A DNA stretch of 64,000 bases from Arthrobacter echini (GCF_008107445.1 NZ_VSLD01000001.1:372001-436000), one strand, 5' to 3'. Positions 35,202-44,627 are shown, counted from the first letter of the stretch. Notes: generated by a model from the letters alone, not told the origin. Numbers and translations are program-made.

Positions 35202-37079
35202 ATGACGGACATCACTCCCGCGGGACGTGCAGCGGACCAGCCCGAGAACCCGGACGCGCCCCTGCTCGAGGTGCGGGATCTGGAGGTGGCCTTCCGGACC
35301 ACGCACGGCGAGGTCCGCGCCGTCGAGAACGCGGGCTTCACGCTCCGGCGTGGGAGCGCGCTCGCGATCGTCGGAGAGTCAGGATCGGGCAAGTCCACGA
35401 CGGCCATGGCGTGCATCGGGCTGCTGCCCGCGAACGGCAGGGTCAAGAGCGGCAGCATCCTGTTCGAGGGCCAGGACCTGGTGCAGCTGCCGGAGGCGAG
35501 GATGCGCTCCATCCGCGGCCGGGCGATCGGCCTGGTTCCGCAGGATCCGATGTCCAATCTGAATCCGGTGACGAAGATCGGGACGCAGGTCGGCGAGACC
35601 CTCCTGGTCCACGGCATGGCCACGAAGAAGAACGTCAAGCAGCGCGTCATCGAGGTCCTGACCGCTGCAGGACTGCCGGACGCCGGGGAGCGCGCCAAAC
35701 AGTACCCGCACGAGTTCTCGGGTGGTATGCGACAGCGCGCACTCATCGCGATCGGCCTGGCCTGCCAGCCCCGCCTGCTCATCGCCGACGAGCCGACGTC
35801 GGCCCTGGACGTGACGGTGCAGCGCACCATCCTCGACCAGATCGACTCGATGACGGAGCAGCTCGGCACCTCCGTGCTGCTGATCACGCACGATCTCGGC
35901 CTGGCTGCCGAGCGAGCATCCCAGCTCGTGGTGATGCACCGCGGCCGCGTGGTGGAGACCGGGCCCGCCGAGCAGCTGCTCAACGATCCGCAGCACCCCT
36001 ACACCCAGTCGCTCGTCCGTGCGGCCCCCAGCGTGGCTGCAGTCCGCCTGCGCCCCGGCGCGTTCACCGTCGACGCCGCCACGCGGCAGAAGCTGGCCGA
36101 GGAGTCCTTCGCGGAGCACGAGGCCGGGCGCACTCGGCACCGCGACGCCACCGCCGCGCAGCCCGACATCACGCACGAGGCCCCGCAGGACGGCGTCGGG
36201 AACGGTCGCGGCGGAGCACACGCGGCATCGTCGGACGGTTCGACCCCGCCGCAGGCCGGGCAGGGGCGGGAGGTGGTTTCCACGAACATCGTGGAGCTCC
36301 GCGAGCTCACGAAGGTCTACAAGCGCAGGGGCAGCAAGGACGACTTCTACGCGGTCAAGGACGTCACGCTCGATGTCCCGCGCGGCCAGACCGTCGCCAT
36401 CGTCGGCGAGTCCGGGTCCGGCAAGACCACGACGGCGCGCATGCTGTTGAAGCTGATCGAACCGACGTCGGGCACCATGATGTTCGACGGCATGGATGTC
36501 GCCTCGCTCGACAAGACGCAGCTGAACGACTTCCGCCAGCGGGTGCAGCCCATCTTCCAGGACCCGTACTCGTCGCTGAATCCCATGTTCACGATCGAGC
36601 GGATCGTCGAGGAGCCCCTCAACGCCTACAGGCGGGGGTCCAAGAAGGAGCGCGCTGCGAGGGTTCGGGAACTGATGGACCAGGTCTCCCTGCCGCAGAA
36701 TGCGCTCCGGCGCTATCCCGCAGAGCTCTCCGGGGGGCAGCGGCAGCGTGTGGCGATCGCCCGCGCGCTGGCCCTGAAGCCCGAACTGATCGTGTGCGAC
36801 GAGCCCGTGTCGGCACTCGACGTCCTGGTGCAGGCGCAGATCCTCAAGCTCCTGGGTGACCTGCAGTCCGAGCTGGGCCTGAGCTATCTGTTCATCTCGC
36901 ACGATCTCGCGGTGGTGCGCCTCATCTCGGACTACGTCTGCGTCATGAAGGACGGGGAGCTGGTGGAGGCGGCCAGCTCGGAGGAGGTCTTCCAGAATCC
37001 GCGACATCCCTACACGCGCAAACTCCTCGCCTCGATCCCCGGGAACGAGCTCGAGATCGACGAGGACCTCGCCTCGTAG
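35202..37079 (+). CDS. ABC transporter with two fused ATPase domains, dipeptide/oligopeptide type
   Basis: A 625-residue fusion of two OppD/OppF-type ATPases. Domain 1: Walker A IVGESGSGKSTTAMACIG near residue 55, Q-loop LVPQDPMSNLN, signature FSGGMRQRALIAIGL near 170, Walker B LLIADEPTSALDVT. A linker of about 90 residues (rich in alanine, glycine and histidine) follows. Domain 2: Walker A IVGESGSGKTTTARMLLK near 400, signature [15 protein letters not shown] near 510, Walker B LIVCDEPVSALDVL. Both carry the peptide-type C-terminal PYTQSL and PYTRKL motifs. It faces dppABC across the DUF5996 gene and is probably its energising subunit. Confidence 0.92.
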   Translation: MTDITPAGRAADQPENPDAPLLEVRDLEVAFRTTHGEVRAVENAGFTLRRGSALAIVGESGSGKSTTAMACIGLLPANGRVKSGSILFEGQDLVQLPEARMRSIRGRAIGLVPQDPMSNLNPVTKIGTQVGETLLVHGMATKKNVKQRVIEVLTAAGLPDAGERAKQYPHEFSGGMRQRALIAIGLACQPRLLIADEPTSALDVTVQRTILDQIDSMTEQLGTSVLLITHDLGLAAERASQLVVMHRGRVVETGPAEQLLNDPQHPYTQSLVRAAPSVAAVRLRPGAFTVDAATRQKLAEESFAEHEAGRTRHRDATAAQPDITHEAPQDGVGNGRGGAHAASSDGSTPPQAGQGREVVSTNIVELRELTKVYKRRGSKDDFYAVKDVTLDVPRGQTVAIVGESGSGKTTTARMLLKLIEPTSGTMMFDGMDVASLDKTQLNDFRQRVQPIFQDPYSSLNPMFTIERIVEEPLNAYRRGSKKERAARVRELMDQVSLPQNALRRYPAELSGGQRQRVAIARALALKPELIVCDEPVSALDVLVQAQILKLLGDLQSELGLSYLFISHDLAVVRLISDYVCVMKDGELVEAASSEEVFQNPRHPYTRKLLASIPGNELEIDEDLAS

Positions 37080-37082
37080 GCC

Positions 37083-37247
37083 TCAGGGCCACTCGATCCG
37101 GTCCAGGGCGGCTCGGAGCAGCCCGCCCCGCCGCGGGTCCAGGGATTCCACCCACGCGCCACGGCCCGTGAGGTGGGCACGACGAATTGCGCTCTCCATC
37201 GTCATGACCTCGAGGCTCTCCGTCGTCGAGGTGACCCGTGGCTCCAT
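37083..37247 (-). CDS. possible 54-residue protein of unknown function
   Basis: A minus-strand frame in the 288-base gap between the double ATPase gene and the DUF5996 gene. From the ATG at 37247 it reads MEPRVTSTTESLEVMTMESA and ends AALDRIEWP, a basic and soluble sequence with GC-rich third codon positions. There is no strong ribosome site. I recognise no family. It could equally be spurious. Confidence 0.25.
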   Translation of the reverse strand: MEPRVTSTTESLEVMTMESAIRRAHLTGRGAWVESLDPRRGGLLRAALDRIEWP

Positions 37248-37367
37248 CTCGGCCGGGATCCGTGCGGGCAACCCCGGCAAGCCCGGCACCCCGACGGGCG
37301 GTGCGGTAGCACCTGCCGGAGCCACCGCCTACAGTGGCTGGACACCCCGATCGACACGGAGAACACC

Positions 37368-38315
37368 ATGAGCGAGCAGGACACCACGACGACGGACAAC
37401 GGATGGCCGGAGCTCCGGGTCTCCGACTGGCAGGACACGCAGGCCACCATCCACATGTGGTTGCAGGTGATCGGCAAGATCCGGATGGCCCACGCCCCGC
37501 TCATCAACCACTGGTGGCAGGTGCCGCTCTATGTGACGCCACGCGGCCTGGGCACCTCGGCGATCCCCTACCGCACCGGCATGTTCGATCTCGAGTTCGA
37601 CGTCGTGGACCACCGACTCCTGATCCGGAGCAGTTCCGGGGAGGACCGCACGGTGTCTCTTGAACCGCAGTCGGTTGCCCGCTTCTACGAGCGCACCATG
37701 GCGGCCCTCGACGAGCTCCACATCGAGGCGCCCATCCGGCCGGTGCCCACCGAGGTGGACCCTGCCGTGCCGTTCGCCGAGGACCACGACACGGCATCCT
37801 ACGACGCGGCGTCCGTCACCGCCTTCTGGCGCCAGCTCATCCAGGCCGAGCGGGTCATGACCCGCTTCAGGTCCACCTTCCTCGGCAAGGTGAGTCCCGT
37901 GCATTTCTTCTGGGGAGCCATGGATCTGGCCTGCACGCGCTTCTCCGGGAGGTCGGCCCCCACGCATCCCGGCGGAGCACCGAACTGTGCGGACTGGGTC
38001 ATGGAGGAGGGGTACTCCCATGAGCTCTCCAGCTGTGGCTTCTGGCCCGGCGGCGGCGAGGAGGGCGCCTTCTACTCCTACGCCTATCCGGAGCCGGAGG
38101 GCTTCAAGGAGGTGGAGCTCGGCGTCGAGGGCTCCTTCTACAGCGAGGAGTTCGGACAGTTCCTGCTGCCCTACGAGAAAGTGCGCCGCGCCGCTGACCC
38201 GGATGCCGTGCTGCTGGAGTTCTTCGAAGCCACGTACCGGGCCGCCGCGACCACCGGGCACTGGGACGAGAACCTGATCCTCGATCCCCACCGCCTGCCG
38301 CGCCACAACTCCTGA
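37368..38315 (+). CDS. DUF5996 family protein
   Basis: A 315-residue soluble protein of the DUF5996 family, function unknown. Visible: WPELRVSDWQDTQATIHMW at the N-terminus, HAPLINHWWQVPLYVTPRGL near residue 45, FRSTFLGKVSPVHFFWGAMD near 175 and the conserved GYSHELSSCGFWPGGGEEGA near 220, full of tryptophan, cysteine and histidine. The ATG at 37368 follows CGGAGA by seven bases. It ends shortly before a hairpin and converges with dppC; a place inside a peptide-transport locus does not explain its function. Confidence 0.85.
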   Translation: MSEQDTTTTDNGWPELRVSDWQDTQATIHMWLQVIGKIRMAHAPLINHWWQVPLYVTPRGLGTSAIPYRTGMFDLEFDVVDHRLLIRSSSGEDRTVSLEPQSVARFYERTMAALDELHIEAPIRPVPTEVDPAVPFAEDHDTASYDAASVTAFWRQLIQAERVMTRFRSTFLGKVSPVHFFWGAMDLACTRFSGRSAPTHPGGAPNCADWVMEEGYSHELSSCGFWPGGGEEGAFYSYAYPEPEGFKEVELGVEGSFYSEEFGQFLLPYEKVRRAADPDAVLLEFFEATYRAAATTGHWDENLILDPHRLPRHNS

Positions 38316-38342
38316 GCGGGGCGCGGCGGCGTTCCCCGGAGC

Positions 38343-38369
38343 GACCGGCGTCGGATCCCGACGCCGGTC
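38343..38369. terminator. terminator between the DUF5996 gene and dppC
   Basis: A perfect 12-base-pair inverted repeat, arms GACCGGCGTCGG at 38343-38354 and its complement at 38358-38369, around a three-base loop. It is 28 bases after the DUF5996 stop and 26 bases after the dppC stop on the opposite strand, so it can serve both. No T-run. Confidence 0.75.
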
Positions 38370-38394
38370 CGCGACGGGGCGGTACCGGACGCGA

Positions 38395-39336
38395 TCACTT
38401 GGTGCGCGTCTTCGGGTCGAGCGCCTCGCGCAGCGACTCCCCCAGCAGGGTGAAACCCAGCGCCGTGATGGCGATGCACGCACCGGGCAGGAACGCGAGC
38501 TGCGGTGCCACCGCGAGTTCGGCCTGCGCATAGGTGAGCATGCGCCCCCACTCGGCCGTCTGCGGAAGCCCGCCGCCGAGTCCGAGGAAGGACAGCGCAG
38601 CCGCGTCGATCACCGCCGTGGCCAGGGTCAGGGTGGCCTGGACGATCACCGGTCCCATGCTGTTGGGCAACAGATGGCTCATGGTGATCGTCCGCCGGCT
38701 CAGCCCGAGCGTCTGGGCGGCGAGGATGTAGTCCGCCCCCCGCTGGGACAGCATGGTGGAGCGCAGCAGCCGCGCGAAGATGGGGATCTGGGAGACGCCG
38801 ATGGCAATCATGATCGCGTAGGCGCTCTGCCCGAGGACCGCGGCGATACTGACGGCCAGGAGCAGATTCGGCACGGACAGCAGGATGTCCACGAAACGCA
38901 TGATCAGGTTGTCCACCCAGCCACCGAAGCCGCCCGCCAGGACACCGAGCAGCATGCCGCCCGCCAGTCCCAGCGCCGTGGAGACCACACCGATCAGCAG
39001 TGACGCCTGTGCCCCCCAGATGAGCTTGCTGAGGACGTCCCCGCCGAAGCGGTCCAGTCCCAGCGGGAAGCCGTCCAGCTCCCCCGGCCCCGGGATGGTG
39101 GTCGGGGTGATCTCGGTGCGGCCGGGGAGGTCGTTGCCCCCGTAGGGGGCCAGGATCGGTGCCAACAGGGCCACGAGCAGGAACAGGCCGATGATGACCG
39201 CCCCGACGATGGCCTGCGGGTTCCGCCGCAGGCGCACGAAGGCGTTCCGCCACAGACCTGCACCCCTCCCGGTGTCGATCGCCGGATCGTCCGGGGCTGC
39301 GGAGCCGCCGGCTGCTGGAGGAAGGATGGCACTCAT
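38395..39336 (-). CDS. dppC: dipeptide ABC transporter permease DppC type
   Basis: Membrane permease, 313 residues, with a soluble N-terminus, a first helix (AIVGAVIIGLFLLVALLAPI) and five further helices. The BPD_transp EAA loop reads YILAAQTLGLSRRTITMSHLLPNS near residue 205, and LGLDRFGGDVLSKLIWGAQAS near 100 matches the DppC family signature. The ATG overlaps the dppB stop by four bases, so the two permeases are translated together. It ends the dppABC operon and pairs with DppB as the membrane channel. Confidence 0.92.
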   Translation of the reverse strand: MSAILPPAAGGSAAPDDPAIDTGRGAGLWRNAFVRLRRNPQAIVGAVIIGLFLLVALLAPILAPYGGNDLPGRTEITPTTIPGPGELDGFPLGLDRFGGDVLSKLIWGAQASLLIGVVSTALGLAGGMLLGVLAGGFGGWVDNLIMRFVDILLSVPNLLLAVSIAAVLGQSAYAIMIAIGVSQIPIFARLLRSTMLSQRGADYILAAQTLGLSRRTITMSHLLPNSMGPVIVQATLTLATAVIDAAALSFLGLGGGLPQTAEWGRMLTYAQAELAVAPQLAFLPGACIAITALGFTLLGESLREALDPKTRTK

Positions 39337-40337
39337 TGCACACGCACCCTCGGGTCGATGACGGAGTAGGAGAGATCCACGACCAGGTTGATCAGGGCGT
39401 AGAAGATCGCGATGAAGATGATGAACCCCTGGAGCACGGGATAGTCGAGCCCGAAGATGGCGTCCCGCAGGAATCTGCCGATACCGTTGAACGCGAAGAC
39501 CGTCTCGGTCAGGACCGCCCCCGAGATGAGCAGGCCCAGCTGGAGGCCGATCGTGGTGACGACCGGCAGCATCGCGTTGCGCAGGATGAAGCTGCCCCGG
39601 ATGGTGCGCTCCATGAGTCCCTTGGCACGCGCGGTCCGGACGAAATCGGCGTTCTGCACTTCGAGGACCGAGGCGCGCGTGATGCGCACGATGATCGCCA
39701 ACGGGATGGTGCCCAGCGCCAGGCCCGGCAGGATCAGGTGCAGGAAGGCGTCCCAGGCCGCGTCGTACTCGCCCGTCAGCAGACCGTCCAGTACGTAGAA
39801 GTCCGTGTAGTGCGTGGCATTGATGCGTGGATTCTGCCGGCCGTCGGGGGGCAGGAGGGACCACTGGATGGCGAACAGGTACTTGAGGATGAACGCCAGG
39901 AAGAACACCGGCACCGTGATACCGATGAGGCTGAGCACCACGGAGCCGTGGTCCACCAGACGACCGTAATGCCGCGCCGCGAGATAGCCGAGCGGCACGC
40001 CGACACCGATGGCGAAGATCAGGGCGATGATGGTCAGCTCCAGCGTCGCCGGAAAACGCGTGGCGAACTCCTCGAGCACGGGCCGCCCGGTGTTGATGGA
40101 GACGCCGAAGTCGCCCTGCAGGAGCTTGCCGATGTACGTGAAGTACTGCGCGATCAGCGGGCGGTCGAAGCCGTAGAGCTCGTTGACCCGGGCGATCGCC
40201 TCGGGAGTGGCCTTCTCCCCGAGCAGGGCGGTGGCGGGACCCCCGGGAAGACTGCGGACCCACAGGAACAGCAGGATGGACAGACCGAACAGCGTGGGGA
40301 TGAGCAGGGCTATCCGTTTACCGATGACACGCAGCAC
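39333..40337 (-). CDS. dppB: dipeptide ABC transporter permease DppB type
   Basis: Membrane permease, 334 residues, with six helices. N-terminal RIALLIPTLFGLSILLFLWV is the characteristic first helix; the EAA loop is DFVRTARAKGLMERTIRGSF near residue 210. The GTG at 40337 gives VLRVIGKR, the usual DppB/OppB beginning. It lies 111 bases downstream of dppA, with a GC-rich hairpin in between, and overlaps dppC by four bases. Transports peptides or related solutes with the DppA-type binding protein. Confidence 0.92.
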   Translation of the reverse strand: MLRVIGKRIALLIPTLFGLSILLFLWVRSLPGGPATALLGEKATPEAIARVNELYGFDRPLIAQYFTYIGKLLQGDFGVSINTGRPVLEEFATRFPATLELTIIALIFAIGVGVPLGYLAARHYGRLVDHGSVVLSLIGITVPVFFLAFILKYLFAIQWSLLPPDGRQNPRINATHYTDFYVLDGLLTGEYDAAWDAFLHLILPGLALGTIPLAIIVRITRASVLEVQNADFVRTARAKGLMERTIRGSFILRNAMLPVVTTIGLQLGLLISGAVLTETVFAFNGIGRFLRDAIFGLDYPVLQGFIIFIAIFYALINLVVDLSYSVIDPRVRVQ

Positions 40338-40399
40338 TCGCAGGATCCTTCCGGGTTGACCGGCCGACTCGGACTCTGCCGACCCGGACAGGGCCGGCG

Positions 40400-40440
40400 C
40401 AGCGCGGGCCGGCCACCGACGAGGTGACCGGCCCGCGCTG
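40400..40440 (-). terminator. intra-operon hairpin after dppA
   Basis: A perfect 13-base-pair inverted repeat, CAGCGCGGGCCGG at 40400-40412 and its complement at 40428-40440, sits between the dppA stop and the dppB start. Such hairpins after binding-protein genes often cut transcription partially or protect the upstream transcript, so that the binding protein exceeds the permeases. Confidence 0.7.
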
Positions 40441-40448
40441 GACCACTC

Positions 40449-42143
40449 TTACTCGCTCAACTCGATCTCGGTGAAGACCTCGTCATTGACGGGGCTCGCC
40501 GGGTAGGAGGTGACGCGCGGCGCGAACGCCAGCGACGGAGCGGGGTGGGCGAGCGGGACGGCCGGGTTGAACTCGGCGATCTGCTCGTTGATGTCCTTGT
40601 ACAGCTCCGTCTGCTCGTCGCGGTCGCTGACAGCGCGCGCGTCGTCGAGGGCCGTGAACAGCTCGGGATTGTCGAAGCCGAACTCCAGCTTCTCCTGCCC
40701 GAAGAAGACACCGATGAAGTTGTCGGTGTCGTTGTAGTCACCGGTCCAACCGAGGAGATGCAGTCCGTGGTCCGCCGTGCCCTGCACCTGGTTCAGGTAG
40801 TCGGGCGACCAGGCCGCGGGTGCCGGCGTGACGGTGATGCCGACGTCGGACAGTTGTGCCTGCAGATTGGTGAAGACCTGCTCGGGGGTCGGCATGTAGG
40901 GCCGCGACACATTCGTCGGGTAGTTGAACGTGACCTCGAAGCCGTCGGGGTAGCCCGCCTCGGCCAGGAGCTCCTTGGCTCGCTCGGGATCGAAGTCGTA
41001 CGTGGTGACGTCCTCGTTGTAGCCGTCCACCACCTCGGGGATGAACTGGGTGGCCACCTTCGTCCCCTCGGGAAGCGTCTGGTCCACCAGCGCCTGCTTG
41101 TCGATCGCGTGGGAGATCGCCTCGCGGACCAGCGGGTCCTTCAGCTCGGGCACCGCCTGGTTCATGCCCAGGTAGAGGATGGTGAACGGATCGCGCGGGG
41201 TGATGTTGTAGCCGGCGTCCTTGAGTGACTGCGTGTCGGCCGGGGCCACGAGGTCGTAGCCGTCGATCGTGCCTGCCTCGAGGGCCTGCCGGCGAGCCTG
41301 CGGGTCGTCGATGATCCGGAAGATGGTCTTGGTGATCTGACCCTTGTCGCCCCAGTAGTCGTCGTAGATCGACAGTTCGAGCTGCTGCCCCACGTTCCAC
41401 GAATCGAACATGAACGGGCCCGTTCCCACGGGCTCTCCCAGCGCGTACTCGCTGAGGGAGGGAGCCTCGGCGGTGCCGCCGATCTCGTCCGCGGAGAACT
41501 CCTCGAGCGCCGTCGGGCTCTGCATCGCGAAGGCGGGCAGGGACAGCGCCGGGATGAAGCCGGCGAACGGCTTCGCGAGATTGATGGTGACCTCGTTGTC
41601 GCCCTGGGCCTCGCACGACTCGTACACGGCGTCCTCGGGGCTGTCGGCGAACCCGCGGAAGAGCGATCCGTAGTAGTAGGACGTGGTCTCCGCCTGCTGG
41701 ATCCCGGTCCAGTTGTACCAGCGGTCGAAGTTGAAGCACACGGCGTCGGCGTTGAACGGTGTGCCGTCGTGGAAGGTCACGCCCTCCTTGAGCTGGAAGA
41801 CGGTGGACAGTCCGTCCTCCGCCGTCTCCCACGACTCGGCGAGCAGCGGCGCCGGATCGGCGGTCCCCGGTTCCACCCCCACGAGGCCCTCGAAGATCTG
41901 GCGGCTCACGCGGAAGGACTCGCCGTCGCTCGCGAACGCAGGATCGAGAGACTTGGGATCGGACGACGCCGCGAAGACGAAGGTGGGGTCGACGGCGGAA
42001 TCGCCACCGCCCCCGGCGTCCTCCTCGCGTTCGCTCTGCACACAGCCCGTGAGCAGGAGTGCTGCGATGGAGATTCCGGCGGTCAGTGTGGCGCGCGAGC
42101 GCGCGGTTCCCGCGCCACGCGCGGAGGTGACTCGTTTAGACAT
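40449..42143 (-). CDS. dppA: peptide ABC transporter substrate-binding lipoprotein DppA type
   Basis: Extracytoplasmic solute-binding protein, family 5 (DppA/OppA), 564 residues. It has a lipoprotein signal: basic start MSKRVTSARG and lipobox LLLTGC at residue 34, followed by an acidic, glycine-rich linker. Domain signatures: DPKSLDPAFASDGESF near 62, VFQLKEGVTFHDGTPFNADA near 118, LLGWTGDYNDTDNFIGVFFG near 475. GGGAGC lies upstream of the ATG. It begins the dppABC operon and delivers peptides to the permeases. The ATPase is encoded 5 kb away on the other strand. Confidence 0.93.
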   Translation of the reverse strand: MSKRVTSARGAGTARSRATLTAGISIAALLLTGCVQSEREEDAGGGGDSAVDPTFVFAASSDPKSLDPAFASDGESFRVSRQIFEGLVGVEPGTADPAPLLAESWETAEDGLSTVFQLKEGVTFHDGTPFNADAVCFNFDRWYNWTGIQQAETTSYYYGSLFRGFADSPEDAVYESCEAQGDNEVTINLAKPFAGFIPALSLPAFAMQSPTALEEFSADEIGGTAEAPSLSEYALGEPVGTGPFMFDSWNVGQQLELSIYDDYWGDKGQITKTIFRIIDDPQARRQALEAGTIDGYDLVAPADTQSLKDAGYNITPRDPFTILYLGMNQAVPELKDPLVREAISHAIDKQALVDQTLPEGTKVATQFIPEVVDGYNEDVTTYDFDPERAKELLAEAGYPDGFEVTFNYPTNVSRPYMPTPEQVFTNLQAQLSDVGITVTPAPAAWSPDYLNQVQGTADHGLHLLGWTGDYNDTDNFIGVFFGQEKLEFGFDNPELFTALDDARAVSDRDEQTELYKDINEQIAEFNPAVPLAHPAPSLAFAPRVTSYPASPVNDEVFTEIELSE

Positions 42144-42323
42144 GTAGTGCTCCCTGGTGAACGAGTGATGGACACCGCGATGAGCGGTATCCACGGGGTT
42201 GTGGGCGCCGCGCGCCCCGATCCGTGTGACGAGCCTAACTTCATGGGCGGGTCTGTACGGTATTCGGCGCATCTGGGTGGTTACGATTTGGCATCGCGGA
42301 TGCGCGGTCGGAAGGGGTCGGGC

Positions 42324-43325
42324 ATGACGACAGCAGCAGTGACGGCCGAGCGGTACCGGCGCTTCGCCGAGGTCGAGGCGCGTGGTTATTCGCCCCGGTA
42401 CGAGGCCTGGTGCCTGGCCATCAGCACGGACGGTGAGATCCTGGAGTTCCTCGGGACCCTCCCGGCGCCGCGTCGCCAGCCCAATCTGTTCCTGGGAGCC
42501 GCCCGCTTCCTCGGGGTGCAGATCGGTGACTACGAGGGCTTCCGGTCCTTCGTCCTGGACCGCTCGTACGACGTCCGGCAGGTCATGCTGCAGCGCTCCA
42601 CGCAGACCAACGAGGCGGGCCGGTGCGCCGTCCTGCTGCCCTCCCTCGCCTCGATCAGCGCGGAGGAGGGCAGATCGCTCGCCCTGATCGAGGTGGGAGC
42701 CTCGGCGGGAGCGTGCCTCTACCCGGACCGCTATGCGTACGTGTATTCGCCGGGACCCGCCCTCCAGCCGCCCGGTGGCTCTGCCGTTCCGGCCATAGAG
42801 TGTTCGGTCAGCGGTGACGTGCCCTTCCCCGCGACGCTCCCCCGGGTCCTCTGGCGCGCCGGGATAGATCTCAATCCGCTGGACGCGGGCAACGACGACG
42901 ATGCCCGCTGGCTCGAGGCGCTCGTATGGCCGGAGCACTCCGCCCGGGTCGAGCGCCTCCGCGCAGCGCTCGACGTCGTCCGCGCGGACCCGCCGCTGCT
43001 GGTGCGCGGGGATCTGAACGAGCAGCTCCTGCCGCTCCTCGCGCAGGCCCCGCCGGACGCCGCCGTCGTGGTGTTCCACAGCGCCGTCCTCGCCTACCTC
43101 GACGAACCGGGGCGGAACCGGTTCCGCGCCACCATGCTGGACCTCGTCCGGGACAGCGGGCGAGCGGTGCACTGGCTCTCCCACGAGGGCCACGGCACCC
43201 TGGCCGGGGTCAGCGGCGCCCTGGTGAAGGATCCCCAGGAGCGCGACGGGCGCTTCCTGCTCCAGTACAACGGTCAGGCGATCGCCCGGACCGGCGCGCA
43301 CGGCCAGTCGATCGAGTGGCTGTAG
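42324..43325 (+). CDS. DUF2332 family protein
   Basis: A 333-residue cytoplasmic protein of the DUF2332 family, no established activity. The start MTTAAVTAERYRRFAEVEAR, the segment PAPRRQPNLFLGAARFLG near residue 52, TQTNEAGRCAVLLPSL near 95, LIEVGASAGACLYPDRY near 122 and the end GVSGALVKDPQERDGRFLL are all typical. The ATG at 42324 follows GAAGGGG. It is divergent from dppA with a 180-base gap and converges on marP. The segment with an ALIEVGASAGACL loop recalls a nucleotide-binding or SAM-fold motif, an inference only. Confidence 0.8.
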   Translation: MTTAAVTAERYRRFAEVEARGYSPRYEAWCLAISTDGEILEFLGTLPAPRRQPNLFLGAARFLGVQIGDYEGFRSFVLDRSYDVRQVMLQRSTQTNEAGRCAVLLPSLASISAEEGRSLALIEVGASAGACLYPDRYAYVYSPGPALQPPGGSAVPAIECSVSGDVPFPATLPRVLWRAGIDLNPLDAGNDDDARWLEALVWPEHSARVERLRAALDVVRADPPLLVRGDLNEQLLPLLAQAPPDAAVVVFHSAVLAYLDEPGRNRFRATMLDLVRDSGRAVHWLSHEGHGTLAGVSGALVKDPQERDGRFLLQYNGQAIARTGAHGQSIEWL

Positions 43326-43346
43326 CGCGCGACGACGGCGCGGGAA

Positions 43347-44549
43347 TCAGCCGCGGTTGCACTGGCCCGCGGACACCGCGTCCTCCAGCCCCAAGGCACT
43401 GTCGGCGATGGGCCGTAGCTCGTCCAGGGAGAGCGCGTAGCCGACCGGGGCATCGGCGGTCGACTTCGCGAAGACCACACCGGCCACGCGACCCTGCAGG
43501 TCCAGCAGCGGCCCGCCGGAATTTCCCTGCTGCACGTTCGCCGCGAGGCTGTAGACCGTGAGCGGCTGCGCGTCCGCGCCGTAGATATTGTTCACGAGCA
43601 CGGGCGAGAGGCTCTGCACGCCGGCGGGCTGGATCCGGTAGGGGCCACCGGCGGGATACCCCGCGAAGGCCGCCGTCGTGCCGTTCTCCAGTTCCTCCCC
43701 GAGCGGCAGCGGTGCCGCCTGGAGGTCCTCGACCGCGATCACGGCGATGTCGCGCACCGTGTCGAGCTGCACCACGCGCCCCGGGAGCGCGCCCTCGCCG
43801 GGGATCTCGACGACGGGTTCGCCGACGCCCGCGACCACGTGCGCGTTCGTGATCACCCGTTCGGGCGCGATCACGAACCCCGAGCCGGTCTGGTTCTGCC
43901 CGCACGCGTAGGCGGTACCGGTGATGCGGACCACGGAAGATGCCGCGGCGGCGAGTTCCGGGGTGTCCACCGACGCGTCCGGGACCACGGCCGGCGGTGC
44001 GGCAGGGCCCACGCCGTCGAGGATGGTAGGGATGCCCTCGTCGACGGCGATGGAACGCAACTGGGCGAGCCAGGAGCGCACCGGGCCCGGGGTCAGCCGG
44101 TCGATCCCTTGGATGACCTGTGAGGACGCCAGTTGCTGGGACAGCACCGGCACGCCGAGCGTGCCGACGCTGAAGGCCAGCATCGACAGCACCAGCGCCG
44201 CCACGACGACATTCACGGCACCGCCGAGGATCCGGTCAATGACGCGCAGGGGCGGGAAGTCTGACCAGCGGCGGATCGACGCACCGAGGGCGGACCCCAT
44301 GGCCTGCCCCACGATGACCAGGACGAGCACGGTGCCGATGACGGCGATCAACCGCCAGGGGTTGTTGGGCACCCAGCCGCTGACGAGCGGAATCGCGAAG
44401 AACGCCGCGATAGCACCGGCCACGAAGCCTGCGATGCCACCAAGCGTGACGAGGAAGCCGTTGCGGAGCCCCGTGACGAGGTAGCCGAGGAGGACCACCA
44501 CCAGGATGATGTCGAGGAGCGTGAACTCCCCGAAGCTGATTTCCGGCAC
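43347..44549 (-). CDS. marP: MarP-type membrane serine protease with CvpA domain
   Basis: Trypsin-like protease with an N-terminal membrane domain, 400 residues, as in the mycobacterial acid-resistance protease MarP. The first 165 residues have four hydrophobic segments of a CvpA/colicin V-like domain (LLDIILVVVLLGYLVTGLRN, LIAVIGTVLVLVIVGQAMGS). The triad is complete: His in VITNAHVVAGV near 245, Asp in DTVRDIAVIAV near 280, Ser in VQQGNSGGPLLD near 350. Two cysteines (ACGQ and QCNRG) may form the redox disulfide of MarP. A GTG at 44549, preceded by AGGGAG, is the start; the open frame continues through the palindrome array but carries no coding signal. Confidence 0.9.
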   Translation of the reverse strand: MPEISFGEFTLLDIILVVVLLGYLVTGLRNGFLVTLGGIAGFVAGAIAAFFAIPLVSGWVPNNPWRLIAVIGTVLVLVIVGQAMGSALGASIRRWSDFPPLRVIDRILGGAVNVVVAALVLSMLAFSVGTLGVPVLSQQLASSQVIQGIDRLTPGPVRSWLAQLRSIAVDEGIPTILDGVGPAAPPAVVPDASVDTPELAAAASSVVRITGTAYACGQNQTGSGFVIAPERVITNAHVVAGVGEPVVEIPGEGALPGRVVQLDTVRDIAVIAVEDLQAAPLPLGEELENGTTAAFAGYPAGGPYRIQPAGVQSLSPVLVNNIYGADAQPLTVYSLAANVQQGNSGGPLLDLQGRVAGVVFAKSTADAPVGYALSLDELRPIADSALGLEDAVSAGQCNRG

Positions 44550-44627
44550 GAACGATCTCCCTGCGCTGTGACGGGCACCCACTGTCCCGTCGCTGCGAGA
44601 GATTCTAGCCGCGCTCCATGGGCACCA

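Noticed and set aside
42144..42323. Riboswitch before dppA.
   Set aside because: The 180-base gap has no recognisable aptamer motif; only the ribosome site and ordinary GC-rich sequence are visible.
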